A DNA stretch of 64,000 nucleotides, taken from assembly GCF_021018805.1 (NCBI RefSeq), contig NW_026961094.1:62001-126000 (forward strand), in the 5' to 3' direction. The DNA comes from Prinia subflava. Lineage: Eukaryota > Chordata > Aves > Passeriformes > Cisticolidae. Under the pieces are notes generated by a model. The model ran no database searches. It was not told where the DNA came from and saw only the letters and a list, made by a program, of their open reading frames with translations. Shown here piece by piece: positions 21,031 to 32,800 of this stretch (its first letter is position 1; each line of letters starts with the position of its first letter). The position numbers were made by a program, and so were the translations under genes.

Positions 21031-22590
21031 ATTGCTTTCCCCCATTTTTCCTCTTTATTTTTCCATTATTTTTCCTGCGTTTGCCAGTTTTCCCCCCTTC
21101 TCTCCATTTTTCCTGGTTTCCCCCGTTTTTCGTGTTTTTCCCATCTCCCCTTTCCCAATTTTTCCACACACACACACCGTTTTCCCCATTTATTCATTTT
21201 CCCCCCCATTTTCCCTACTTTTTCCTTCCTCCCCCATTTCTCCCCATTTTTCTCCCCATTCTTCCCTTTTTCCCCCTCATGATTTTCTAGGTCATTCAAA
21301 TGTTTCCACTTTTTCCAGGGTTTTACTCCTTTTTTCCTTCAGTTTTTCCCCCACTTTTCCCAGGGTTTTCCCTCCATATTTTCCAGGATTTTCCCCCCTA
21401 TTTTTCTCCGCTTTTCTGAGGCCTTTTTAACCTTTTTTCCCCCTTTCCCCCTCATTTTTTCTCCCCTTCCTCCCTCATTTTCCTCCATTTCCCCCCTTTT
21501 CTTCCCAATATTTTTTTTTTAGTTCTTCCTATTTTCCCCCTTTCCCCCCATTTTTTCCACTGCCATCACTCCTGAGAGAGAGGGGACACCTTTTTTTTCC
21601 CCCAAAAATTCCAATATTTTTTCCAAAAAAAATTATTCCCCTCCAGCCTCCCCCATTTCCAAACAGGATTTTTAGGGATACCCCAGGATATTTCTGGGAT
21701 TTTTTTTTTTTTTTTTTTTTAATTTTGGGGGGAAGTTTTTATTTTCTGGGAATTTTGGGGGAAATTTTTGGAAATTTTTTTGTGGTTGGTTTGTTTGTTT
21801 GTTTTTAATTTTGGGAAGGGTTTGGAAATATTTGGGAAAAAATTGGAATTTCAGCAGAAATAACTGAAATCTCAGAAGAATTGGAATTCTTCTGGAAGGA
21901 TTTGGAGATTGAGGGTTTGGGATTTTGGAAGAATCTGGGAATTTTGAGAGGAAAAATGGGAATTTAGGGGAAAAAGGGGGGATTTTGGGGAAAATGGGAA
22001 AAAAACCTGGGAAAAGCAGAAAAAAATGCAAAATGGGAAGAAAGGGAAAAAAATCACAGAAAAATTTTTAATAAGGAACACTTTAAAATCAGGGAAAACT
22101 TTAAAAAAGGGGAAGATATCTGTGCAAAATCAGGGGAAAATCAGGAAAAAAGGGAGGGAAATGGGATAAAATCAGGGAAAAATCAGAGGGAAGTTGGGGA
22201 AAATCTGGGAAGACTTTGGGAAAACTAGGGGGAGAAAGGGAAAAAAAAAACAGAAAAAAATGGAATAAAATGAGGGAATTTTGGGGGAAAACCCTGGAAT
22301 TTTGGAGGGGAATAATTAAGGAATTTTGGAGGAAAAGGGGGAATCGTGGTGGAATTGAGGGATCCAAAGTGAGGTTTGAGGTTAAAAAATGGGAATTTGG
22401 GGGGGAAATGTAAATTCTCAGGCAAAAATGGGAAATTTGATACAAAACCGGGAATTTTGAGGGAAAGATAGTAATTTTAGGAGCAAAATGGGAATTTTGG
22501 GTGGAAAATTGGGAATTTGGGGGACAAAATGGGAATTTTGAGGAAAAAATGAGAAATTTTGGGGGAAAAAATGACAGAATATTCCAAATT
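21020..22590. repeat. Low-complexity spacer with strand switch near 21.67 kb
   Basis: Positions 21020-21660 are pyrimidine-rich (TTTTCCCCC), and 21690-22590 are purine-rich (GGGAATTTTGGGG, GAAAAATCAGGG) on the plus strand. No exon found. Confidence 0.7.
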
Positions 22591-22597
22591 TCCTCAG

Positions 22598-22635
22598 GAG
22601 CTCCCAGCAATGACGTCAGGAGAACTCAAGGTTAT
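22598..22635 (+). other. Possible 5' non-coding exon upstream of bicupin gene
   Basis: A unique-looking 38-nt segment flanked by TTTCCTCAG and GTAAGT, containing TGACGTCA at 22611-22618. The surrounding 22590-22740 is the only non-repetitive stretch for about 1 kb. Exon status rests only on the splice signals. Confidence 0.25.
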
Positions 22636-22739
22636 GTAAGTTTTGGCATTTTCCCAAGGTATTATTTCCTTCAAGATATTTTTAGCTCTAGGTGTGGCTG
22701 GGCTTGGATTCCAGCCAAGAAATCGAGGATGAGTTCTGA

Positions 22740-24329
22740 GATTTTTCCCTTTTTTTTCCCTCCTCTTTTTTCCACTTTTACCCCATTTTCCCCCTTTTCC
22801 TCCCATTTCTCTCTCAGGATTGTTTCCCATTTTTCCCCCTTTTTCCTGTTTGTCCCCCCTATTTTTTTTTTTCCCCCCTTTCCCCCCTCTTTTTTTCGCA
22901 GATTTTTTTTCCTGGTTTTTCCCCATTTTACACCTTTTTTTCCCCAGGTTTTTCCCCCTTTTCCCTCCATTATCCCCCTAGTTTTTTCCAGATTTTCCCC
23001 ATTTATTTCCTCTTTTCCCCATTTTTTCTCATGTTTTTCCAGTTTTTTTCCTTTCACCCCTTCCCCCCTCCCCTCCTATTTTTCCTGCTTTCCCCAGGTT
23101 TTCCTCCCCTTACCCGACACTTTTTTCCTCCAGTTTCCACGCTTCTCCCAGTTTTTCCCATTTTTCCCATTTTTCCCCTTTCCCCCCTTTTCCCCCTTTT
23201 TTCCACATTTCCCCCCATTTTTTCCACTTTTTTTCCCATTTTCCCTCCCATTTTCCCCCCCATTTTTTCCCAGTTCTTTTCAGGTTTTTTCCCATTTTTT
23301 CCTCATTCCCCGCCCCCCACCCAGTTTCTTCCCTGTTTTTATTTGTTTGGGTTTTTTTGGTTTCCAGGTGTGTCCCCAGACTAGAATCCCATCCCAAAAA
23401 AACTCTTGGGATGAGCTTCGGAATTCTTTTATGGATTTACAACCCAATGAGGTCATCGTGTTTTCCCAGACAGATTTTTCTCCACCCATTCTCCCCACCC
23501 AAATTTCTTGGGAAACCAAAAATAAAAAAACCCCAAAAAATTCTTTGGAAAAGCAAAACCAAAAACCCTCCAAAATTCATTGGAAAAACAACAAAAACAA
23601 AAAAAACTTGGGTTGGAAAAACCAAAAAAGAAAACCCAAAAATTACTTGGGAAAACCAAGAAATTTCCAACAATTTTCTCAGGAAAAAACAAAACAAACC
23701 CCCCCGCCTCCAAAAAAAATCCTTGGATAAACAAACAATCCCAACCCCAAAAAATTCATTGGAAAAATCAAAACAACACAAACCAAAGCCACACAAAAGT
23801 TCCTTGAAAAATCCCAAAAACCCCCAAAGAGTTCCTTGGGGGGAAAAGAAAAAGTCGTTGGAAAAACAAACAAACACCACAAAATTCCTGGATTTACCCA
23901 AATTTCCAAGGTGTGTTGTTTTTGGGGTTTTTTTTAATTTGAAAATCCTGGAATTCTTTGGGATAAATGGAATTCTTCTGGGAAAATTCCCAGAAATTCA
24001 GCAGAAATTCAGCAGAAATTCAATCAAAAAATCCAAAAAAAAGAGGGGAAAATTCCTGGGGAAAAAAAAATTCCAAAATTCCAGCAAAAATTCTATCAAA
24101 AAATCTCCCCCAAAAGAGGGGAAGTCCAGGAAAGAAACCCAAATTTGGGCAAAATTTGCAGCAAAAATTCAAAAAAAAGGAAAAATTCTCGGGGAAAAAA
24201 AAATACCAAACCTAAAATTGAACAAAAATTCCCAAAGAAAAATAGGAAAAATTCTACAAAAAACCCTCAAAATCTGAGCAAAAATTCCCCCAAAAAGGGG
24301 GGAAATTCCAGGAAGAAAACCTGAAAATG

Positions 24330-24372
<43 letters not shown>

Positions 24373-24590
24373 GAAGTTCCAGAAAACACTTCCTAAACTC
24401 CAGGAAAAATTTACCAAAAAATCCCCCCAAAAAGAGGGAACCTCCTAAAAAAAAACCCCAACCAAACTCAAATTTGAGCAAAATCCCAAATAAAAACGGG
24501 AAAAATTCCAGAAAAAACCTCACAAAATTTCAACAAAAATTCTCCCGAGAAGGCGGGAAAATTGCACAAAAAAAAAAAAATTTGGATCAG
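22740..24590. repeat. Low-complexity spacer with a short unique patch at 23370-23490
   Basis: Positions 22740-23360 are TTTTTCCCC-rich. 23370-23490 is less repetitive and preceded by TTTGGTTTCCAG. 23490-24590 is A-rich AAAAATTCCTTGGAAAAACC with a long poly-A at 24333-24370. No supported gene; the unique patch is unexplained. Confidence 0.65.
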
Positions 24591-24604
24591 CTCCAAATTT
24601 CTCA

Positions 24605-24725
24605 ACTCTTTGCGTAATGAGGAAATGTTTGATGAGGAGGAGGGAACTTCCTGAAAGTGTCGGAGATAAATTCCAACGGAATCCGGAGGTGACAGCACTT
24701 GGAAAAATTCCCAGACGATCTCAGG
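24605..24725 (+). other. Candidate 5' leader exon A of the bicupin gene
   Basis: Non-repetitive segment ending in the strong donor CTCAGG|GTGAGT. It shares GATAAATTCCAACGGAATCC and GGAAAAATTCCCAG with the segment at 25970-26041, which has the same donor. Because the first coding exon at 26832 begins with its own acceptor, at least one upstream leader exon is required. This pair is the best candidate. Confidence 0.45.
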
Positions 24726-24739
24726 GTGAGTTCATTGTT

Positions 24740-25965
24740 TTATATCAAGGATTTCTTGGAAAACTTTATTCCCGCTAAAATTCCCTTTATTTCTTCCAAA
24801 ATTCTCATTTTTCTCCCCTAAAATTTCCAATTTTTCCCCTAAATTTCCCCTTTCCCCCCTTCCTCAAATTCCCTTTTCCCTCCTAAAATTCTTGACTTTT
24901 CTCTCCAAAATTCTCAAAATTTCCCTCAAATTTTCCATTTCCCCCCCAAATTCTTTTTTCCCCAAAATTCCTGATTTTACCCCAATTTCCCCTTTTTTGC
25001 CCCCCAAATTCCCTTTCTTTGCTCCCTAAATCTCCCTTAAAATCCCATTTTATCCCCTAAAATTCACTCATTTTTCCCCCCAAATCCAGTTTTTCCCTCC
25101 TAAATTCCCTTTTTCCCCTCCCAAAATTCCTGATTTTCTCCCCAAATTCCCTTTTTTTGTCCCCTAAATATTTTTCACATAAAATTCCCCCTTTTCCCCT
25201 CTCAAACCACCCTCTTTTTTGCCCCTAAATTTCCTTTGTTCCCCTAAAATTCCTTCTTTTCCCCATATATTCCTGATTTTCCCCCCACAGTCTCATTTCT
25301 TCCCTCCAAAATTCCCATTTTCCCCCCAAATTCCCATTTTCTCTCTCCAAATTCCCCTTTTCCCACAAAGTTCCTGATCTTTCCCCCTAAATCTGTCATT
25401 TTTCTCCAAAAATTCCATTTTCTCCACCAAATTTCCCATTTTCCCTCCTAAAATTCCCTTCCCCCTCCAAATTATCTCCTTTTTCTCCCCAAATTTCCCC
25501 CTTCCCCCCCTCTAAAATTCCTGATTTCTCCCCCAAAATTTCCCTTTTTCCCCCTTCCAAATTCCCTTTTTGCCCCAAAATACCCTCTTTTCCCCTAAAA
25601 TTCCTGTTTGTTCTCTCCAAAATTCCCTTTTTTTACCCCCTAAACCTTGTTTTTTCCTCATATAAATAATTTCTTTTCCCTCGAATTTCCCTTTTTTCCG
25701 CCAAAATTCCCTCCTCTTTTCCCTCCAAAATGTCCTCTTTTTTCTCTAAATTCCCTTTTTCCACCTAAAATTCCCTAACTTCTTCCCCAAAACACCAAAA
25801 CCTTTTGCACAAAATTCCCTTTTTTCCCCCTTCCACATTCCCATTTCCCCACCAAATTTCTCATTTTTTCCCTTAACATTCCTCTTTTATCTCCCAAAAT
25901 TTCAATTTTTCCCCCCAAAATTCTATTTTGTTCCCCCCAAAAATCCCTTTTCCACCCCATAATTT
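24740..25965. repeat. Low-complexity AAATTCCCTTTTTCCCC spacer
   Basis: Uniform tandem degenerate 18-25 bp unit between the two duplicated leader-exon candidates, with the same type continuing at 26050-26820. No other feature. Confidence 0.75.
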
Positions 25966-25969
25966 TCTA

Positions 25970-26041
25970 AAAGTGCTGGAGATAAATTCCAACGGAATCC
26001 AGAGGTGACCACGACTGGAAAAATTCCCAGCCCACCTCAGG
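25970..26041 (+). other. Candidate 5' leader exon B (duplicate of exon A)
   Basis: About 72 nt, near 80% identical by eye to 24650-24725, again followed by GTGAGTTCA. It may be an alternative leader exon or a decayed duplicate. Placed 790 bp upstream of the coding exon. Confidence 0.45.
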
Positions 26042-26831
26042 GTGAGTTCAGGATTTCTTGGAAAGCTTTTTCCCTCTAAAATATCACTTTTCTCCCAAAA
26101 CATTCCCCTTTCCCCCCCTGCCAAATTCCCTTTGTTCCCTCCTAAATGTCCTTTTTTTTCCCCAAAATTCCCTTTTTTCCCTCTCTGTATCCTCTTTTTC
26201 CCCTAAAATTCCCATTTTGCCCTTAAATGCCTCATATGTGCCCCAGGATTCCCTTATTTCTTCCCTCCAAAATTCCCATTTCTTTCCCTCTTAATTCCCT
26301 TTTTCTTCTTTCCCCTGAAATTTCTCTCTTTTTCTCTCCAAAATTCCAACCTTTTTTGTCTCAAATTCCCCTTTTTTCCCCCCCAAAATTCGTGATTTTT
26401 CTCTCCAAATTCTCTTTTTTCTCCAGGAAATTCTGTCTTTTCCCCTCAGATTTTCCTCATTTTACCTTCCAGATTTCCTCATTCTTTTCTCCCAAATTCC
26501 CATTTTCCCCAAAAAAATCCATTTCCTTTCCCCTCAAAATTCCCTGTGTTTTCCCCCAAAATTTTCCAGATTTTTCCCAACTTTTCTCCTGATTTTTTTG
26601 CCTGATTTCCGCCCTATTTTTCTTCCCATTTCATTTGATTTTTCCCTGACTTTTTTATCTTTTCCTCCTATTTTCTCCCTGATCTTTCCCAGTTTTTTTC
26701 CCCAGTTTTGCTTTGTTTTTTTCTCGGATTTTTTCCCATTTTCCCCCCATTCCCCCCCAGAATTCTGAAACCCTTCCCGAAATTCCCAAAATTCCCAAAA
26801 TTCCCAAAATTCTCAATTTTTTTCCCCACAG

Positions 26832-26898
26832 CTCCATGGAAAACCCAGCCTTCGAAATGCACAGCGGGAGTGTTCCCACATTATCCCGGAGCAAAGAG
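26832..26898 (+). CDS. Bicupin coding exon 1
   Basis: Acceptor TTTCCCCACAG, four untranslated bases, then ATG at 26836 and 21 codons (MENPAFEMHSGSVPTLSRSK E), donor GAG|GTACCA. Confidence 0.8.
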
Positions 26899-29800
26899 GT
26901 ACCAAAACATTCCCAAAAAATTCCCCAAAAATGGGCCAAAAATTCCAAATAATTCCCTCAAAATCCCCCCAAAATTCTGAGAAATTCCCAAAAAAATCCA
27001 AAAAATTTCCCGCCCCAAATTCCTCCAAAATTAAAAACAAATTCTAAAAATCCAAAAAAATTCCTCGAAAAAAAATCCCCCAAATTCCCCAAAGTTCCAA
27101 AAAAAACACCGCTCTCCAAAATTCCCCAACAATATTAAGAAATTTAAAAAGAATTCCTCAAAAGTTCCCCAAAAATATTCTGAAAAATTCCCCTGAAAAA
27201 TCCCCCCAATTCTGAAATAATCCCCAACAATTCCACAACACATGGAAAAAACTGGGGAAAAGTGGAGGGGGGAGGAGGATGGGGAAAAACTGGGATAAAT
27301 GGGATGAAATAGGGAAAAAAATAGTATAAAATGGGGAGAGAAGTGATAAAAAGGGGAAAAATAATGAAATGCAAAAAACCCCATGAAAAACTGGGGAAAT
27401 TAGGGTAAAATGGGGAAAAAGGGGAAAAATGGAGAAAAACTGGGAATTGAAATGTGGGGAAAATGGAGAAAAAACTGAAAAAAATGGGAAAAAAAACCGG
27501 CAAAAAAGCTGGGGAAATGGGATAAAAATGGGGAAAAATAGGGAAAATTGGGGAAAACCAGGAGTAACAAATCCCTTCTCCTGAATCTTTGGGAATTGCA
27601 GGAATTCCAGGGAAAACCGGGAAGATCCTCAATGAGGTTTTTCCTGCTCTGTCTCCTGGCTTCCATCATCACCACCACCATCGGGATTTTGGTGCTTTCG
27701 CTGATTTTTCGAGATTATCAGGAATTTCCAAAGGATTCCGGCGGGGATGAGGCTCCGGGAGGGGATCCCGAGGGAAAAGTGGATCCCAAATTTCGGTTCC
27801 TGTATCAACTGAGGAAATCTAAGGTGGGAAAATGCGAATTTTGGGGAAAAAATATTGGGATTTTGGGGGGTCGGGGTGGGGAATGGAAAAAAAGGGTGAA
27901 AAAATGGGAAAAAAGTGGGATAAAATCAGGGGGAAAATTGGGGAAAATGAGGAAAAAGATGGGATAAAATGAAGGAAAATTTGGGAAAAATCAGGAACAA
28001 ACCAGGGGAAAGATTGGGGCACATCTGGGGAAAAAATCAGGAAAAACTTAGGAAAAAACTTGGGAAAAATCAGAAAAAAATAGGGAAAAAAATTGGGAAA
28101 AAAATTTGGGAAAAAAAAAGGGAAAATCAAGAAAAATGGGAAAAAACCAGGAATGAATTAGAGAATTTTGTGGGGCAAAAAAGAGACTTTCAGGGGAAAA
28201 AAAAAAGAAATTTTGTGAGGAAAAAATGGGCATTTTGAGACAAAGAAAAGGAATTTTTTGGGGAAAACGGGATTTCAGAGGGGGAAAAAAGGGGAGTTTT
28301 GGGCAAAATCTTTTGGCATTCTTTCCCAGGTGCACAAATACCCCGGAGGTGAAATCCAATGGGCGCGATTCCGGCGGAATTCCCAGGAATACGAAAACCT
28401 GGAATTTCAGGAATTTGGGAATTTCCTGCACTCCCACAAATCCCAGCTGACGCTGGGAACGCTGCGGATCTGGAGCCGGGGGCTGCGAGCCCCGCACTGG
28501 CATTTCAACGCCAACGAGCACGGAATCGTCCTCCAGGTAACTCCGGGATTTTCTCACAAATTTCTCTTTATTTCCCCCCTTTTTTTTTTTTCCCAATTTC
28601 CTCCCGGTTCTTTTTCAAATTATTTTTATTTTTTTTCGAAAAAAATTTGACTTTTTTTTTCGATTTTTCGTGCATTTTTTGCAATTTTGTTTCTGATTTT
28701 CCCTTTTTTTTTTCAATTTTTTTTTCAATTTTTTTCCAAATTTTTATGATTTTTTTTTTATTTTCCCAATTTTTTCTCTTTTTTTTCCCACATTTTTTCA
28801 GGATTTTTTTCCTAAATATATATAATTTCTTCCCCAATTTTTTCCCATTTGGGGGGTGTTTTCTTCAGGTTTTTTTTTTTTTTGGTTATTTCCCAATTTT
28901 TTCCTGATTGTTTTTGTGATTTTCCCTGCATTTTTTGTTTTCCTGTTTTTTTCCCCCAGGTTTTCCCATTTTTTACACCTTTTCCCACTTTTATCCTGAT
29001 TTTTCCCAAATCTTCCCCTATTTTTTCCCTTTTTTATTTGGTGGTGGGTTTTTTTGCGGTTTTAAAGAATTTTTTCTATTTTTTTCTCCTTTTTTCCCCC
29101 ATTCCCCTCCTCCCCCTTTTTCCCATTTATTTCTGTTTTTCCAATGTTTTTAAATTTTAAAATATTTTTTATTATATTTTATTATTATTATTTTCAGGTT
29201 TTTTTCAGATTTCTTTTGATGTTATTTCTGATTTTCCTGGGATTTTTCCCAAAACTTTCCTGATTTTACTTCATTTTTCCTCCCTATTTTCCCCATTTTT
29301 TTCCCAGGTTTTCCCCCTGGATTTTCTTGATTTTTCCCCCCCCTTTTTTTTAATCTCCCTTTTTTTTTTTCTTTCCCCCCTGGATTTTTTTCCTGATTTT
29401 TTCTTATTTTTCGAGGATTTTTCACTGATTTTATCCTGGTTTCCCTATTTTTTTCCTTTTCTTTCCAATTTTTCCCCATCTTTTCCTGTTTTTAACTCAA
29501 ATATTTTCCTCATTTTCTCCCAGTTTTCCTTTTTTCTTTCTTGTTTTCCGCTGGTTTTTCTCCTATATTTTTCAAAATTTCCCTAATTTTTACAGGATTT
29601 TTTCCCTGAACTTTATCCCATTTTCCTCCTAATTTTCCTCCAATTTTTTCTAATTTTTCCATGGGTTTTTTTTTATGTTTTTTTTTTTTTTTCCTATTTT
29701 CCCAATTTTTTTCCTGATTTTTCCTTGATTTTTTGCATTTTTTCATGTTTTTTTCCTAATTTTTCAGTGGGTTTTTTTTTTCTTGATTTTTCCCTGATTT

Positions 29801-32800
29801 TTTCCTGATTTCTTTCCACTTTTCCCCTGATTTTATCCCATTTTTATCCTATTTTTTCTGGGTTTGTTGCGGGGGTTTTTTGTTTGTTTTTTGTTTGTTT
29901 TTGCCCCAATGTTTTCCCTTTTTTCTTGTTTGGTTTTGTTTCCCTATTTTTTCCTAATTTTTGCAGTTTTTTCCCCTGCATTTCCCTCTTTTTTCCCATT
30001 TCCTTTCAGATTTTTTTCCTCATTTCTCCTAATTTTTAACAGGATTTTCCCAGATTTCTCTCTCTCTCTCTCTTCTTTTTTTTTTTTTTTTTTTTTTTTC
30101 CCCATTTAGTTTAATTTTGTTCTCTGATTTTTCTCTTTTTTCGGGGATTTTCCACCCCTTTTTCCCCCTCATTTTTTCTCTTTTTTTCTTCTCTTTTTCC
30201 CAGTTTTCCCAATTTCTTTTTCCCTGGTTTTTCCTCTATTTTTGCCAATTTTTTTTCCTGGTATTTATGGTTTTTGGTTTTCTTCCCCCCAGTTTTTTCT
30301 GGTGTATTTTGGGGTTTTTTCCTGGCAAAAATGGGGGAAAAACTGGGGAAAGCGGGGAAAAATGAGAAAAAGCAGAAAAAAACGGGAAAAATGGGGAAAG
30401 ATGGGAAAAGCAAAAATGAAACTGGAGAAAAATGGGGAAAATTGGAAAAAATGAGGTGAAATGCTTTTAAAAGGGAAATAACAAGGGGAAGAAATTGGTA
30501 GAAGATGGAAAAAATGGGAAAAATGGGGAAAAACCAGGAAAATGGGATAAAACGGGAGAGAAAAAGATAAAAAGGGGGGGAAATGAAAAAAGTAGGGGGG
30601 AAATGGGCAAAAAATGTGGGAAAATGGTGGAAAGAAAGAGGAAAAAAAGGGGAAAATGGGGAAAACCCAACAAAAATGGTGGAAAATGGGAAATGGAAAA
30701 AATGAGAAAAAAAAGGAAGAATGGGGAAAGAATGGGGGGAAAACTGGGGGGGGGGAAAAACCCCCAAAAAATCAGGAAAAAAAAAAAAAACCTGGGGAAA
30801 AAAACAGAAAAGAAAAGGGGGGGGAATGAAAAAAAATCAGAATAAAATCAGAAAGAAATGTGGGGAAAAAAAATCGGGGGAAAAAGGGGTAAAAAGACGG
30901 AAAAAAAGAGAAAAATTGGGAAAAAATCAGAAAAAATCAGGGAAAGTTTGTAAAAAACGAGGAGAAAATGGGGAAAAATCAGGAAAAACTGGGGAAAATG
31001 ATGAAGTGTCCCCTTTTTGCACGCGCAGGGCTCGGCGTGGGTGGGGATCATTGGCCCGGACGACTCGAGGGCTGTCACCTTCAACGTGACGCGGGGCCAG
31101 GTCGTTTTCTTCCCCCGCAATTCCGTGCACTGGGTGAAGAACGTGGGCGCCGGGGATCTGCTCCTCCTGCTCTTCTTCTCCACACACGAGGAGCTGCTCA
31201 CCCTCGACGTGGACGACGCCTTCTACTCCACGCCCGAGGACGTGGCAGCCAGGGCTCTGAAGGTTTGGACAGATTTTCTAAAAATTCTGATTTTTTTTTC
31301 CATTTTTTTCCTTTTTTTTTTTTTTTTTTTTTTTTTTCTCCATTTTCCCTGATTTTATTTGATTTTTCCCCAATTTTTCCCCATTTTCCTTCATTTTTTT
31401 CCCTTTTTTTCCCATTTCCCCCCCCGTTTTTTCTGATTTTTCCCAAATTTTCTCCCATTTTTTCCCTCTAATTCCCATTTTTTCTGATTTTTAAATTTTT
31501 TTCTGATCTTTCCATTTTTCCCATCTTTCCATACTTTTTCTCACTTTTCCCCTGTTTTTCCCATTTTACCCCCCGTCCCTTTTTCTCTCATTTTCTCCCC
31601 ACTTTCTGCCAATTTTTTCCCCATTTCTCCCCATTTTCCCCAATTTCCCCCCTTTTTTCCCATTTACTCTCCAGAAAAGGTAACTTTGAGCAAGAAAAAT
31701 GAGAATTCTTGGGGGTAAAAATTTGAAATTTTTTTTGAGGAAAAAAAGGGACTTTTCCGGCAAAACTCTCTGCTTTTGAGCAGCAGCTCCTCCCAGATTT
31801 TTCCCTGATTTTCCCGTTTTCCAGCCCGAAGGGGGCGTGGCGTTCATCAGGACATTCCAGAAGCCGCAGGAGGACCAGGCCATCAACCTGCCCAAAAACC
31901 TGGATCAGCTCATCCACAACTCCAGTTACCCCCAGTCCAGTGACTCCCAGGTCTGGAAGTTCTTCTATGACCTGCCAGGTAGGCAAGTCCCAAAAGTCTG
32001 GGAAAAATGGCATTTTGGGGGTTTTCCCAATGTTTTCCAAGTTTTTCCCAATTGGTTTTCCTGATTTGTTCCCATTTCCCCCTGATTTTTCTGCTTTCCC
32101 CCTCCCAGTTTTTCACTTTTTTTTTCCTGATTTTTTTCTTATTTTTCCCATTTCCCTGATTTTTCCCAATATTTTTCCTGGTTTTCTCCTTTTTTCCTGA
32201 TTTTTTGCTATTTTTCTAAACTTTTTTCCTGATTTTAGCACTTTTCAATATTTCCCCAATTTTCCTGATTTTTCCCAATTCCTTTTCCTGATTTTTTCTG
32301 ATTTTTTTCCCCATTTTCCCAATTTTTTCCCTGATTTTTTTCACATTTTCTCCTATTTTCTCCCAAATTTTCTCGTGATTTTTCTCTTTTTTTTCCCAAT
32401 TTTTTCCTGTTTTATTCTCTCCAACTTTCCCCCCAACTTCCCCCCCTTTTTCCCCAATCTTTTCCAGACTTTTCCTAATTTTTTCTGATTTATCCCCATT
32501 TTTCTCTGATTTTTTCCTGATTGTTTTCATGCCTTTCCCCATTTTTATCCCTTTTTTCCATAAAATTTCCAGGTTTCGCCCAATTTATCCCTAAATTCCT
32601 GATTTTTTTCCCAAATTTTGTCCTGTTTTTTCTTTTTTTCCCCAATATTTTCCTGATTTTTTTCCCTTTTTTCTCCAATTTTTCCCAAGTTTTCCCAATT
32701 TTTTCCCACTTTTGCGGAATTTTGGGATAATCCACAGAACTCCTCCCCAAAATCTGAGAGTTCTGATCCCGAATTTGGGGTTTTCCAGCATCCCCGGAGT

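Noticed and set aside
24468..24698. Minus-strand coding exon over the leader candidate (SPPDSVGIYLRHFQEV)
   Set aside because: The minus-strand borders lack a usable acceptor, the second copy ends in a stop, and both copies share an excellent plus-strand donor.
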